The notes beneath the pieces are model-generated. The model saw nothing but the letters and a program-made list of their open reading frames with translations, was not told the origin of the DNA and made no database searches. DNA of 64,000 nt from Sulfurovum sp. (lineage in GTDB: Bacteria > Campylobacterota > Campylobacteria > Campylobacterales > Sulfurovaceae): contig JALXCZ010000035.1 in the NCBI GenBank assembly GCA_026990595.1, positions 59,019 to 123,018 of the forward strand, given 5' to 3'. Below, in pieces: positions 52,861 through 62,944 of the stretch. Every line of letters starts with the position of its first letter. Position 1 is the stretch's first letter. The position numbers were made by a program, and so were the translations under genes.

Positions 52861-54090
52861 TTATTTCTTAAGAAATGAGAAGAAGCCTTCATTTTCATTA
52901 TTGAGCCTTTTGTAATGCTCTACGGCTCTTTTAATACCTAACTCCATAGCATTTTTATAGAGAAGTTTTGCTTTGGTACTATCTTTGTCAACCCCTATAC
53001 CGTATTCATAAAATTGTCCAAGATCACAGATCGCTTCAGGGTAGTCATCATTCACAGCCAAAGCGTTGATCAGTGCAAAAGCTTCAGGGATGTTTTTCTG
53101 AAGCAGATCACCCCTGTAGAGTGCTCTTGCCAATTGGAAACGTGCATATTTTGATTCAGTTGCAGAGGTAAGGAGTAAGAGCTCAGCAGCTTCAGCTTTG
53201 TTGCCGGTACGCAGTTTTTCAATATGCCCAATGATCTCCTCTATCTCGTCTTCACTGTACCCTTCATGAGAGATCTTGCGCAGCCAGGCATCTACTGAAG
53301 GAAAATTCTCATCACTGGTTTGTATAGGAGGATACTGAATAGTCATATTCTGGAATTTCTGATCTATATAGGAAATAGCATGATAGTGTGTTGATTCAGG
53401 TTGATTTTCCTCAAGAGGGGCAGAAGCTATCTCTTTTTCTATAGGTGTTTCTTCTTTTTTGGGAACAGACACTTCAAAGCTCTCTAGAGGGGCTTCTTCC
53501 GCTATCTCTTCTTTTTTTGTGGTCTCTTCACTGGTGTCAAAGAATGTATCTCTCTCTAAGTCCTGCGTAAACACTTCATCAATAGATCGGTTTGTCGCAG
53601 TATCAAAAAATGTATCTTGAGAGGAATGCGATATATCCAATTCGATATTATCCGGTAATATCTCATCTGCCCCAACATTGAGTAGTGCATCATAATTGAC
53701 TTGCTCCTGGGTGGAAAGTTTTTTAGGTTCTGCAACAGGATCGATGAATGCATTCAGGTCATCTATCTCCTTAACAGGTTCATCCTGTTTTTCCGGTTCT
53801 TCAACAAAAAGATCGAATTCTTCAATGATCGCTTCTTCTTTTTTCTTTTCAATATCTATTTCTTTTTGGGCACTTCTTTGAAGTATCTCTTCCATGGGTG
53901 TTTCTATATAGGAGGTGATAAGTCCTTGTGCCTGGGCATAGTTCTCTGCCTGGAGCATCGTAATGATCTCCTGGATCTTACTGTCAGAGCGCAACAATCC
54001 CAGTTTAAGCATTTGAAGTTGTATCGTTTCAATATCTGTAATGGAGATAGCAAGATTGATGATACTTAATCTTTTTTTTGTCTGATTCAT
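52861..54090 (-). CDS. Acidic protein with C-terminal Sel1-like repeats
   Basis: The 409-aa protein has a helical N-terminal part (about residues 1-75), a long acidic disordered region (about 75-260) with repeated DTFFDT segments, and a C-terminal alpha-helical repeat region (about 300-400) with the Sel1 pattern AICDLGQFYEYGIGVDKDSTKA. It has no signal peptide, so it is probably cytoplasmic. The role is unknown; Sel1 repeats suggest protein binding. Confidence 0.7.
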   Translation of the reverse strand: MNQTKKRLSIINLAISITDIETIQLQMLKLGLLRSDSKIQEIITMLQAENYAQAQGLITSYIETPMEEILQRSAQKEIDIEKKKEEAIIEEFDLFVEEPEKQDEPVKEIDDLNAFIDPVAEPKKLSTQEQVNYDALLNVGADEILPDNIELDISHSSQDTFFDTATNRSIDEVFTQDLERDTFFDTSEETTKKEEIAEEAPLESFEVSVPKKEETPIEKEIASAPLEENQPESTHYHAISYIDQKFQNMTIQYPPIQTSDENFPSVDAWLRKISHEGYSEDEIEEIIGHIEKLRTGNKAEAAELLLLTSATESKYARFQLARALYRGDLLQKNIPEAFALINALAVNDDYPEAICDLGQFYEYGIGVDKDSTKAKLLYKNAMELGIKRAVEHYKRLNNENEGFFSFLKK

Positions 54091-54149
54091 GCACCTGTCC
54101 TATGATAATATTGCGTAAAGTATAACAAAAATGTGCTTTACATAGCTGT

Positions 54150-54722
54150 TTACAAATTGGCACTCAAAGCCAGCAGTCGGCAGGAGTTCTCGAGAATAGA
54201 GACCTTCTTCGCCATTTCTGTAATGTCTCTGTCGTAACAGATGACACCAAAACCTTTTATTAGAAGCAGATGTGTATTATGTTTTTGAAAAAACTGAGGT
54301 ATCTCATAGGGAGCGCGTTCTATCCAGTCATCAATGTTCTTCGGATCGTAAACGATCACTTCACCTAAGACTTTTTTCCCGTAATAATCTTGAGGAGAAA
54401 CTTTCCCGTGCTTCAGTGAAAAAGCTGTCGCATAGGGGGGCATGGTGTAGCTGACATATTTGGCACTGGGAATGGTCTCATAGATATGTTCATGAATGTG
54501 TACATCCGCATTTGCCATACTCCAACGGTAATCTCTTTTTTGACAATCAAGTTTGACAAGGGAATCTTCGGTAACTTCATTCAAAATGGTCTCTTTGGAG
54601 TTAATAATAAAACTGTCACGACTCATACGTGCCGAGATGGAACCATGATAGACACCAAAAAAGTTTTTATTGAAAAGGGAGAGTGAAATATGCTTGATAT
54701 CGTCTATGAGATGTTTGTCCAT
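54150..54722 (-). CDS. Class II aldolase/adducin family protein
   Basis: The 190-aa protein has the fold's N-terminal NFFGVYHGSISAR, the metal-binding H-I-H-E-H motif (about residues 76-80) and HNTHLLLIKGFGVICY near residue 150. Relatives are fuculose-phosphate aldolase and methylthioribulose dehydratase; the substrate cannot be assigned. The third canonical His is shifted, so catalysis is uncertain. Confidence 0.75.
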   Translation of the reverse strand: MDKHLIDDIKHISLSLFNKNFFGVYHGSISARMSRDSFIINSKETILNEVTEDSLVKLDCQKRDYRWSMANADVHIHEHIYETIPSAKYVSYTMPPYATAFSLKHGKVSPQDYYGKKVLGEVIVYDPKNIDDWIERAPYEIPQFFQKHNTHLLLIKGFGVICYDRDITEMAKKVSILENSCRLLALSANL

Positions 54723-54833
54723 GATTCTGAAACCTTTATTAGGATTATTTTGGTATTATAACACTAATTTTTAGTGAAAAGTGAATAGTGTATGTATGCA
54801 TTGCTTCACAATACTTTTTAACAAAGGAAACAG

Positions 54834-55766
54834 GTGCAAACTCCTCATATACCGGTACTTTTAGAAGAAGTTTTAGCAAGTTTTAATGATGTGCCCCTGG
54901 GGTATTTTGTTGACTGTACCTTGGGCTATGCCGGGCATAGCTCTGAAATGCTTAAAAAATATTCTCAGCTGAAACATATAGGCATAGACAGAGATGATGA
55001 AGCTTTGGCATTTTCTAAGAAGAGATTGGAACCTTTTGAAAGCAGAAGCACACTCTATAAAGGCACATTTGCAACCTTGCTTCCTACACTGAAAGAAGCA
55101 CCTGTGACGGCATTGCTTGCAGACTTTGGTGTCTCTTCTTTACAGCTTGACAAAAAAGAGCGGGGATTCTCCTTTAACTCTGAAACCCTCGATATGCGTA
55201 TGGATGCACACGCACCGCTAAGTGCCTATGAAGTGGTCAATACATATCCTAAAGAAAAGTTGGAGTATATTTTTGATACGTATGGAGAAGTGCGAAGTTG
55301 GCGTAAGCTGGCTGGCATGATCGTTGAAGCCAGAGCTAACGCACCGATACAGAGTGCTAAAGCGTTGAGTGAGATCATTCAAAAGGTTATCCCTTCTGGT
55401 GGAAAGATCCATCCTGCTACGCTTCCATTCCAGGCGATCCGTATAGAGGTTAACAATGAGCTGGGAGAAATAGAAGGATTGCTCGATAGCATAGAATCAA
55501 AACATTATAAAGGGGAAGTAGTCTCCCTCATTACATTTCACTCTCTGGAAGACAGGTTAGTGAAGAACCGTTTTAGAAAATGGGCAAAGGCATGTATCTG
55601 TGATCCGCAGGCAATGCGATGTACCTGTGGAAAAAACCATGCGTTAGGTAAAGAGCTTTCGCGCAAGCCGGTGACTGCCTCAAAGGAGGAGTTGAGGATC
55701 AACCCCCGAAGCCGCTCTGCAAAATTAAGAAGTTTCAGGTTTATATCTGATCAGGTAACGCAATGA
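54834..55766 (+). CDS. rsmH: 16S rRNA (cytosine(1402)-N(4))-methyltransferase
   Basis: RsmH (MraW) methylates C1402 in the 16S decoding centre. The 310-aa protein has HIPVLLEEVLASF, VDCTLGYAGHSSEML, LADFGVSSLQLD and the C-terminal SLEDRLVKNRF and NPRSRSAKLR motifs. The start is GTG at 54834, with AAAGGAA at 54823-54829. It overlaps the FtsL-like gene by ATGA, the mraW-ftsL order found widely. Confidence 0.96.
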   Translation: MQTPHIPVLLEEVLASFNDVPLGYFVDCTLGYAGHSSEMLKKYSQLKHIGIDRDDEALAFSKKRLEPFESRSTLYKGTFATLLPTLKEAPVTALLADFGVSSLQLDKKERGFSFNSETLDMRMDAHAPLSAYEVVNTYPKEKLEYIFDTYGEVRSWRKLAGMIVEARANAPIQSAKALSEIIQKVIPSGGKIHPATLPFQAIRIEVNNELGEIEGLLDSIESKHYKGEVVSLITFHSLEDRLVKNRFRKWAKACICDPQAMRCTCGKNHALGKELSRKPVTASKEELRINPRSRSAKLRSFRFISDQVTQ

Positions 55767-56041
55767 CAACTAAAAAAAAGAAGTCTACACAAAACGGTAT
55801 TACTTTCGGTATGATCAGTGTGATACTAATGTCTATGACCATCGTACTCATATTGACAATGATCAAGATCTATTTGAGTAATCAGATCTATTATGAAAGT
55901 AAAAAGGTCAACAAAATGCAAAGAGAAGCAGAAGCACTGAAAGCAGAAAAAGTGATATTACAGCAAAATGTAGAAGCATTGAAATTCAAGAACAGGGTGA
56001 CCGATACTATTTTTGCAATCGATGAAGAGCAGGGAAATTGA
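55763..56041 (+). CDS. ftsL: FtsL-like cell division protein
   Basis: The 92-aa bitopic protein has a basic cytoplasmic N-terminus, one transmembrane helix (about residues 17-37) and a periplasmic coiled coil (about 45-78). Its size, topology and place after rsmH match FtsL, which with FtsB and FtsQ activates septal synthesis. Sequence conservation is low in this family, so the call leans on context. Its TGA overlaps the next ATG. Confidence 0.75.
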   Translation: MTTKKKKSTQNGITFGMISVILMSMTIVLILTMIKIYLSNQIYYESKKVNKMQREAEALKAEKVILQQNVEALKFKNRVTDTIFAIDEEQGN

Positions 56042-59000
56042 TGCGAAGTTTTATTCAATTTGCAGTCGATAAGCCTATAATAAACCATATTTTACTGGTC
56101 TTTATGCTGTTGCTTTCGATCTTTGCCTACCAGAATATTCCCAAGGAGATATTTCCTCCCACTTCACTTGATCAGATCTCTGTGCGTGGCGGATATGCAG
56201 GTGCGAGTGCAGATGTGCTGGACAAAATGGTTGTAACACAAATAGAAGATGAACTCAAAAGTCTCTCGGAGATAGACACTATCTATACGACCATACAAAA
56301 TGGTTTTTTTAACCTCTCTGCCGATATCAAACCAGGCAGTGATTCCCAGTTGGTACTCTCTGATGTCAAGGATATTATCTCCAATGTCAGACGGGATCTG
56401 CCTTCAGATATGAATGAACCTGTTGCCAAGATCAAGATACAGGATTACCCTCTGTTGCTTGTTGCCATCTCCGGAGATGTGAAAAAATCTGTACTGCTCG
56501 ATGCTGCTGATGACCTTAAAAGCAGACTCTCTCTTATTAAAGACCTTTCTGCCATCGATATTAGGGGTGATGCGGATGATGAGGTGCTTATACAGCTTGA
56601 TCAGAAAAAACTGGATGCCTATGGACTAGACAAAGTTTCTGTCTATAGAGCTATAGGACAGATATCTTCCATTTTTCCTGCAGGTACGCTTGACGGACAG
56701 GGGGATCATCTGTATGTCTCTACCATTAATGGTGAAAAGTCCAAGCGTGCTTTGGAGTCTGTACTTTTAAGCGTAGGGGGAAAACACTTTTACCTTAAAG
56801 ATATTGCCAAGGTCAGTGTAGGATTGGGAGAAGCGACGCAACTTTCACATTTTAACGGGAAACCCAATATCTCTTTGAATATCACTAAAAGCAAAGCAGG
56901 CAATGCTATTGCACTGAGTAAAGAGATCAAAACAATTCTTAAAGGGTACAATAAAAAATACAATAACATCAGCTTTGAAGTCTATACCGATACTTCCGTA
57001 TGGATCAAAAACCGTCTCAATCTGGTCTCTTCAAATATTCTTTTTGGGCTTATTCTTGTTTTCCTGGCACTCTTCTTATCGGTCAATGCCCGTATTGCCT
57101 GGGTTGTGGCACTGGGGATACCTGTAAGTTTCATGGTGACACTGGTTGCTGCAGATATGATAGGATACAGTCTGAACATGCTGACACTGCTTGGTGCACT
57201 TATTGCCCTGGGTATGCTGGTAGATGAAGCGATCGTGGTAGCAGAGAATATTTACAGACACTGGGAGACAGGAAAGTCTCCGAGAGATGCGGCTGTGGAT
57301 GGAGCGTTGGAGATGTTCCCTGCGGTACTGACAGCAACGCTTACGACCGTATTTGCTTTTTTGCCGCTGCTTATTATGAGTGGCAAAATGGGGATGTTCA
57401 TGCAGGTATTGCCGGTGATGATCTCCATTTTGCTGTTAAGTTCTCTGTTTGAAGCCTTCTACTTTCTGCCGTTACATGCCAAAGAATTTTTCAGTATAGG
57501 CAAAGCGGAGAAGATAGATGAGGAGGGAAAGGCATGGAGCAGATTTATAGGCAGGTATCGTCATCTGCTGCATCATCTGCTTAAGAGAAAATGGCTCTCG
57601 CTTTTTTCCTTGGTCGCTTTTATTTTTCTAGCTACGTTTGGTATGATGAAGGTCACAAAATTCCAGCTTTTCCCAGCGTTTGATGCCCAGCAGATCTATC
57701 TGAGCGGTAAAGTGGATATTAACAATGACCTTGCCCAGACGGAAGCTTATGTGACTGAAGTAGAAAAGGCTCTTTTGAAAACGGTCGATAAAAAGGCAGT
57801 GGACTCAGTCACTTCTATTATCGGTTTTAAAATGAATCCTGATCAGACCTTTGAGACAGGAGACAACCTTTTTCAGATATTTATCAACCTGCATGAAAAA
57901 GCTCCGGAGAATTTTTTCGATACCTACATCAATCCTCTCTTTTCTCTGGAGTATGATGACAGTGATATGGTGAGAGAGAAAAAAGCACAACAGATCGTCA
58001 AAGAAATACAGAAAAATGTGGTAAGCAAATTCAAAAATATAAAGGTACATGGAAACAGGCTCTATGAAGAGTTCAATGTCTATGTCCAGCAGACAGGGAT
58101 CGTCAGTCATGATATTGAGATAGGTTTCTCCTCTGATGATACTAAAAAGATGTTGGAAGCATTACATAAAGTGGAGGAAAATCTCACTACAATAGACGGA
58201 GTAGAAGATATTTCGGACAATGCGAATGAGGGGGAGAAAGAACTTAAACTCAGGGTCAATGAATATGGACAATCTCTGGGATTTAGTGAAGGTTACATTA
58301 TCAATGTACTCAGAGGAGCATTTCTCAAAGCGGAATATGGCAAAATGTTCAACGCCAAAGGATTGGTACGTGTCAAGATAGAAGATGTATATAAAGAGGA
58401 TGCAACGGCACTGAAAGACTTTAAGTTGACCACACCAAACGGAAAGTCTGTTGTGAGACTTGGAGATATTTGTGATTTTACCTACCGCAAGAGTTTTGTC
58501 AAGATATTTAAAGAAGACGGGGACAAAGTGCGTTCCGTCTTTGCACGTGTAGACAGCAAAAAGATCGTCTCTGCCGAAGTGATGGAAAAACTCCAGCCAC
58601 TGCTTAAGAGCATCAAAGATTCAGGGGTGAAAGTTATCATTAAAGGAGAGCAGAAAGAGAATGCCCAGATCAAAAGAGAGATGACACAGGCTGCGGTGAT
58701 CGCAGTATTTCTTATTTTTATTACACTGGTATGGATGTTCAACTCTCTGGTCATGCCGCTGATCATACTTTCGATCATCCCGCTCTCTTTGCTGGGTGCT
58801 CTGGTCGGTACTAAGCTTATGGGGATCAACCTGACACTGCCTGGCGTCATGGGTATTATTGGTTTGGCAGGAGTGGTGGTCAATGACGGATTGATCATGC
58901 TGGATTTTGTCAAAGGAAGCAGGCATTATGAGGAGATGGCTCAAAAAGCAGGGATGCGTCTGCGTCCTATTATCCTTACCTCGGTAACTACTGTGTTGGG

Positions 59001-59151
59001 TCTCTCGTCACTCATGTTCTTTGCAAGCGGTCAGGCACTCATACTTCAGCCTATGGCAATCTCTTTGGGGTTTGGTATAGCCTGGGCAACGGTGCTGAAT
59101 CTGTTCTTTGTTCCTTTAATGTATGCGGTGATCTATAAAATAAAAGAATAG
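56041..59151 (+). CDS. RND-family efflux transporter (HAE-1 type inner-membrane pump)
   Basis: The 1036-aa protein has the full RND layout: one transmembrane helix (about residues 14-32), a porter loop, helices 2-7, a second large loop and helices 8-12. The proton-relay region reads LVDEAIVVAENIYRH near residue 400, with D-E in place of the D-D of AcrB. IPKEIFPPTSLDQISVRGGY near the N-terminus is typical. No adaptor or TolC gene is adjacent; candidates are at 6979 and 10769. The substrate is unknown. Confidence 0.9.
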   Translation: MRSFIQFAVDKPIINHILLVFMLLLSIFAYQNIPKEIFPPTSLDQISVRGGYAGASADVLDKMVVTQIEDELKSLSEIDTIYTTIQNGFFNLSADIKPGSDSQLVLSDVKDIISNVRRDLPSDMNEPVAKIKIQDYPLLLVAISGDVKKSVLLDAADDLKSRLSLIKDLSAIDIRGDADDEVLIQLDQKKLDAYGLDKVSVYRAIGQISSIFPAGTLDGQGDHLYVSTINGEKSKRALESVLLSVGGKHFYLKDIAKVSVGLGEATQLSHFNGKPNISLNITKSKAGNAIALSKEIKTILKGYNKKYNNISFEVYTDTSVWIKNRLNLVSSNILFGLILVFLALFLSVNARIAWVVALGIPVSFMVTLVAADMIGYSLNMLTLLGALIALGMLVDEAIVVAENIYRHWETGKSPRDAAVDGALEMFPAVLTATLTTVFAFLPLLIMSGKMGMFMQVLPVMISILLLSSLFEAFYFLPLHAKEFFSIGKAEKIDEEGKAWSRFIGRYRHLLHHLLKRKWLSLFSLVAFIFLATFGMMKVTKFQLFPAFDAQQIYLSGKVDINNDLAQTEAYVTEVEKALLKTVDKKAVDSVTSIIGFKMNPDQTFETGDNLFQIFINLHEKAPENFFDTYINPLFSLEYDDSDMVREKKAQQIVKEIQKNVVSKFKNIKVHGNRLYEEFNVYVQQTGIVSHDIEIGFSSDDTKKMLEALHKVEENLTTIDGVEDISDNANEGEKELKLRVNEYGQSLGFSEGYIINVLRGAFLKAEYGKMFNAKGLVRVKIEDVYKEDATALKDFKLTTPNGKSVVRLGDICDFTYRKSFVKIFKEDGDKVRSVFARVDSKKIVSAEVMEKLQPLLKSIKDSGVKVIIKGEQKENAQIKREMTQAAVIAVFLIFITLVWMFNSLVMPLIILSIIPLSLLGALVGTKLMGINLTLPGVMGIIGLAGVVVNDGLIMLDFVKGSRHYEEMAQKAGMRLRPIILTSVTTVLGLSSLMFFASGQALILQPMAISLGFGIAWATVLNLFFVPLMYAVIYKIKE

Positions 59152-59238
59152 TTAAACCCTCCAGATATTAGGAGTTCTCTTTAATTTAAACCAAACACGC
59201 TAAAATAAACCATAAAAAAACAACATTCAAGGGAACCC

Positions 59239-61425
59239 ATGAACCCGACCCAGCTGCAAAAAGTCAAAGCAAGATTACACCTCCTCAATGCAAAAAAGAA
59301 CCCCTACGTTAATGACAATGCCTACTCCATCTACACCCTAAAAGGCACAAACACCCTAGGCAAACCCTATACCTACGAAGTCACCTTCGTAAGCCCTGTC
59401 AAACTAGAAGTTGCTGACCTAGTAGATACCGATGTTAAACTCCTGCTCCAAGATGAAAAAGACTTTACTAAAAAAAGAGAAATCTTTGCTAAAATCTACC
59501 AAGCCAAAGAAGCCAATAAAGTAGCCGATAAATACCTCTATACCCTCACCGTTGTCCATCCTCTTTTTTATCTGGGACTCAACCAACGTTATGAAATCTT
59601 TCAAGAAAAGAGTGCGTATGCGATTATCCAAGAGATCCTTGGACGTTATAAGGCTTTGTTACATATAGACTTTGGTACCAACATTGCTCCGCATACCTTT
59701 ATACAAAGAGAGTATACCACCCAGTACAAACAAAGCGACCTTGAATTCATACAAATGCTTTGTGAACAAGAAGGAGTAAGTTTGTGGATGCAGAGTGACT
59801 CTACACCCTATAAAGTACGTCTGGCACACATCACAGAGAGCTACACCAAACTCCCAACAGAGTTACGCTGCAGCTTTACTGAAAGTAAAACCTTTGCACC
59901 TACACATGCAAAAGAAGACTACTATGACTTTAGAGCCCCTTCCAAAGAGTACCTTACTACCACAGGTGCGACCCCGCTCTCACAAAGTCTTAAAGACAAT
60001 ACCCACTCTGCACAACTCAGACATGACTTGGAAGTGATGACCCATAGAGACCGTTTAGAAGCTGCCAGACCCAAAGACCTGCAAAACGATGTCAAACAAA
60101 CCGCACTCAAACAATACGCTGATACAGAACGTGTAGAGGGACACACGCTTAGTCTCTATACAGAAACAGGGTATGGTGGTACACTCTTTGATACCCAACG
60201 TGTGGTACGTACAGAGGTCGTACTCACACAGGTACGTCTTAAAGGCTTCTTTCCCAATGCCTTGGAAGAGTATGTACAAGAAGAAGATAAGGTACAAGCG
60301 TATCTCTTTGAAGTAGACTTTGAAGCTACTCCTAAAGAGACGGTGTTCATCCCTCACTACAACATTACTAAACCACTCATTCCCTCTTCAGTGACAGCCA
60401 TAGTATCTAGTGGAAGTAAAGACACAGAGTCTACACCCAATACCATTGATGTAGACAGCTTTGGACGTATACGAGTTATCTTTCACTTTGACCCCAACTA
60501 TCCTACCAGCTGTTATATACGCTTTACCAACTTTAGCGCAGGAGACGGCTGGGGAAGCCAGTTTATCCCTAGAGTCAACACAGAAGTGATTGTTAACTTC
60601 CTTAACGGTGACCCAGACAGACCAGTAGCCATAGGAAGTCTCTATAACGGAAACAACCACATCCCTAAAGACCTCCCTTCTCAAAAGACACAGTCTTATA
60701 TTAAGACACAGTCTATGCCAGGAAGCAATGCCGAGTATAACCTCCTGCTCTTTGAAGACAAACAAAAAGAAGAACTCGTACACATCAGAGCACAAAAAGA
60801 CTATAAGCTTCATGCCCTGCATGACTCTACCATTAACATAGACCATGACCAAACAGAAGTCGTAGGTCATGATGAATCTTTCTCTGTAGGCAATGACAGA
60901 ACAAAAAGCATAGGACATGATGAGAGTACCGATGTAGGAAACAACAGAACAGAGTCTGTAGGTAAAGATGAGCGTATAAGCATTGGACATGACCAAAAAC
61001 TAGATGTAGGACATGACCAGGAGATACACATCGCTAACTCTCAGTCTACCAAAGTAGACAAAGACCAAGTACTTTATGTAGGGAACCAGAGACTTGAAAC
61101 AACCTATGCGAACTATACGCTTAAGACCAAAGGGCATTTTAGTCATACGGTGAATGGGAAACTTGACGTTAAAGCCGGAACGCACATCAAAGAGATCACC
61201 AAGCTTAAAGAGATGCACGGCAGTGACAGAGTAGTCTTTAAGTCTAAAGGTGGGACTATCATTATAGATGGCGGTGGGATAACGCTTAAGGGGAATGTGA
61301 CTATCAAAGGGAATGTGGCAATCTCTGGTGGGAGTCCTGACTCTGTGGTTAAGTGGGATGCTGTAGTCAATAAGGGTGACAAAATTTGTCTAAAGTGTCT
61401 GCTTGATGATGTGATGAAAGGATAA
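59239..61425 (+). CDS. vgrG: Type VI secretion tip protein VgrG
   Basis: VgrG (TssI) forms the trimeric spike of the T6SS. The 728-aa protein has the gp27-like N-terminal domain with FIQREYTTQYKQSDLEFIQMLCEQEGV (shown as pieces of the motif), the gp5-like OB-fold with PNTIDVDSFGRIRVIFHFD (about residue 400) and WGSQFIPRVNTEVIVNF. A repetitive beta-helix needle follows, built on VGHDES/VGNDRT units (about residues 534-620). It ends in a short Cys-containing tail. Base composition (more C in third positions) differs from the preceding gene. Confidence 0.96.
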   Translation: MNPTQLQKVKARLHLLNAKKNPYVNDNAYSIYTLKGTNTLGKPYTYEVTFVSPVKLEVADLVDTDVKLLLQDEKDFTKKREIFAKIYQAKEANKVADKYLYTLTVVHPLFYLGLNQRYEIFQEKSAYAIIQEILGRYKALLHIDFGTNIAPHTFIQREYTTQYKQSDLEFIQMLCEQEGVSLWMQSDSTPYKVRLAHITESYTKLPTELRCSFTESKTFAPTHAKEDYYDFRAPSKEYLTTTGATPLSQSLKDNTHSAQLRHDLEVMTHRDRLEAARPKDLQNDVKQTALKQYADTERVEGHTLSLYTETGYGGTLFDTQRVVRTEVVLTQVRLKGFFPNALEEYVQEEDKVQAYLFEVDFEATPKETVFIPHYNITKPLIPSSVTAIVSSGSKDTESTPNTIDVDSFGRIRVIFHFDPNYPTSCYIRFTNFSAGDGWGSQFIPRVNTEVIVNFLNGDPDRPVAIGSLYNGNNHIPKDLPSQKTQSYIKTQSMPGSNAEYNLLLFEDKQKEELVHIRAQKDYKLHALHDSTINIDHDQTEVVGHDESFSVGNDRTKSIGHDESTDVGNNRTESVGKDERISIGHDQKLDVGHDQEIHIANSQSTKVDKDQVLYVGNQRLETTYANYTLKTKGHFSHTVNGKLDVKAGTHIKEITKLKEMHGSDRVVFKSKGGTIIIDGGGITLKGNVTIKGNVAISGGSPDSVVKWDAVVNKGDKICLKCLLDDVMKG

Positions 61426-61427
61426 AG

Positions 61428-61994
61428 ATGATAGAACAACTATACAAGACAATAGACCCAAAAAAAATAGCGTATGAAGAGTATACCTTTCAAAGCTATG
61501 CCGTCATAGAAGGCGCTAAAGTACCGATGCTCTATAGTGATCTTGAGGAGGGGATTTTAGCGTATGATATACTCTTTCGTGAAGAAGCACTCAGAGAGAA
61601 ACTGCAAACAAGAGGTCCCTTTTTTGTGCAGCTGGACTTTGAGAGTGAAGACGCAAAAGAAGAGAGTATGCAGCTTCTTGAGCAGTGCTACGGTAAAAAC
61701 GCAATGCTTCTGTTTGCAACCCCTTTGCACTTTGCCGAAGCACTGGAGAGGATGCGGGAGATATTTTACCTCAAGGATGAGGCGGGTGAAGTGGAAGGGA
61801 TTATACGATTTTATGAGCCTGATATTTTTAGAGAATTGATGTATGAGAGCTATAAAGAAATCCATTCTCTCTTTAACAATATCTACTGCTACTGGTGTGA
61901 AGAGGAAGAACCGCAAACATTGGTACAATACCGTTATCTTCCCGAAGGTGTCGGCTATAAGAAAATAGATTTAAACAACAAGGAGAACCTATGA
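61428..61994 (+). CDS. DUF4123-type T6SS effector adaptor
   Basis: The 188-aa acidic protein, two nt after vgrG, resembles the DUF4123 chaperones (Tap/Tec type) that load a specific effector on its VgrG: LYSDLEEGILAYDILF, a central GPFFVQLDFES, and RFYEPDIFRELM near residue 125. Its place between vgrG and an effector locus supports the call. It overlaps the lipoprotein gene by ATGA. Confidence 0.8.
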   Translation: MIEQLYKTIDPKKIAYEEYTFQSYAVIEGAKVPMLYSDLEEGILAYDILFREEALREKLQTRGPFFVQLDFESEDAKEESMQLLEQCYGKNAMLLFATPLHFAEALERMREIFYLKDEAGEVEGIIRFYEPDIFRELMYESYKEIHSLFNNIYCYWCEEEEPQTLVQYRYLPEGVGYKKIDLNNKENL

Positions 61995-62734
61995 GCTCCA
62001 AATATTACCTTGCCATCCTGCCTATACTCCTTGCTCTGATGATGGGGTGCAATACAAGCCAACATAAAAAAAAGCAAGATACCTATGTAGACTTCAAAGG
62101 CTGGAGTGAAGGCAGGGTCTGCGACAAGCTGCTATGGAAGTGTCTGCCTGAGAGCAACGACACCAAACGGTGGCAGAAGCCTCTTGAGAACGGACTTGAC
62201 AGCTTCGAGCTAACCACTGAAGTACTGCAAAAACAAAGAGCCATCGTTCAGCGATGGCGTGATGAAGAAGATGGAAAAGTAAAGGAGCAAAGCATGAGAC
62301 TATCACAACTAAGCGAAGGATTTTACGATAGAGTAGAGGCGAAGAAGTTTTTAAAAGAGATGGAACAAGACCTGGAAAAAGAGTTCCCCGGCTTCTGGAG
62401 AGACACACCCAAAAAGGTACGCTACCGCTGGATACAACGGGCGATGAATAAAGCGAAGAGGTTTGGGTATGATCCAAAGCAAAACAATCAAATGGTAGAA
62501 CTCTGTGCCCGTATCGGGTTGGACTTTGACAAGGATCCGAAGTGGGATTATATTACGAAGTTTATTTCTTTAAAGGAAGATAATATTGGTACAGCAAATG
62601 ATTACCTTGACTTTACTGTGTTTGAATCTGATTATAGCTTGCAGAATGGTGATAAATTTACAGATTGGTATTTAAGAGAATGTTTCCCTTATCTTCCAAA
62701 ACCAAAACGACCACTTCCAAGACTCAACGACTAA
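61991..62734 (+). CDS. Lipoprotein A of the T6SS locus, possible immunity protein
   Basis: The 247-aa protein has a lipobox MMGC (Cys20). It then has a segment of about 130 residues (from DTYVDFKGWSEGR to AMNKAKRFG) that is almost identical to the second lipoprotein, and a diverged C-terminal part of about 80 residues. No family was recognised. In Tle1 loci, immunity proteins can be lipoproteins that protect the periplasm; that role here is inference. It is followed by a truncated effector fragment. Confidence 0.75.
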   Translation: MSSKYYLAILPILLALMMGCNTSQHKKKQDTYVDFKGWSEGRVCDKLLWKCLPESNDTKRWQKPLENGLDSFELTTEVLQKQRAIVQRWRDEEDGKVKEQSMRLSQLSEGFYDRVEAKKFLKEMEQDLEKEFPGFWRDTPKKVRYRWIQRAMNKAKRFGYDPKQNNQMVELCARIGLDFDKDPKWDYITKFISLKEDNIGTANDYLDFTVFESDYSLQNGDKFTDWYLRECFPYLPKPKRPLPRLND

Positions 62735-62880
62735 ATAAAAAGGAGAAAATAGCATGGGATGCAAAGTATTTCAAATGGGCGTCTTCTTTGACGGCACAGG
62801 CAACTCAAGAGAAGAGCAAGCAACTTACAGCAATGTTGCCAAACTCTATGAGGCTTACAAGATACTCAATGATGAACTCT
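62078..62880 (+). repeat. Tandem partial duplication, left copy
   Basis: The segment from 62078 to about 62468 is nearly identical to 63020 to about 63410 (offset 942 bp). The segment from about 62735 to 62882 is nearly identical to about 63681 to 63828 (offset 946). The part between has diverged. The similarity stops abruptly at 62882 within the effector reading frame. Confidence 0.85.
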
Positions 62881-62891
62881 CCGGCTTTTGA
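62754..62891 (+). pseudogene. Truncated 5' fragment of the Tle1-like effector gene
   Basis: It encodes 45 aa, MGCKVFQMGVFFDGTGNS and onward, of which the first 43 match the effector gene at 63700. After CTCTCC at 62877-62882 the similarity ends and a new TGA follows at 62889. It keeps the ribosome site AGGAGAAAA. It lacks all catalytic residues beyond the DUF2235 N-terminal motif, so it is a duplication relic. Confidence 0.85.
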
Positions 62892-62903
62892 TAAAAGCAA
62901 TGG

Positions 62904-62909
62904 TATAAT
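62904..62909 (+). promoter_or_regulatory. -10 box upstream of the second lipoprotein gene
   Basis: TATAAT lies 36 nt before the ATG at 62945, in the junction sequence after the truncated effector. AGGA at 62931-62934 is the ribosome site. If active, it frees the second lipoprotein from the vgrG transcript. Confidence 0.45.
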
Positions 62910-62944
62910 ATTTATAAAATAAAAGACTATAGGAATGGCAATAG

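Noticed and set aside
60388..60996. 202-aa minus-strand frame opposite vgrG
   Set aside because: It mirrors the repetitive vgrG coding sequence, with no ribosome site and composition typical of an antisense shadow.
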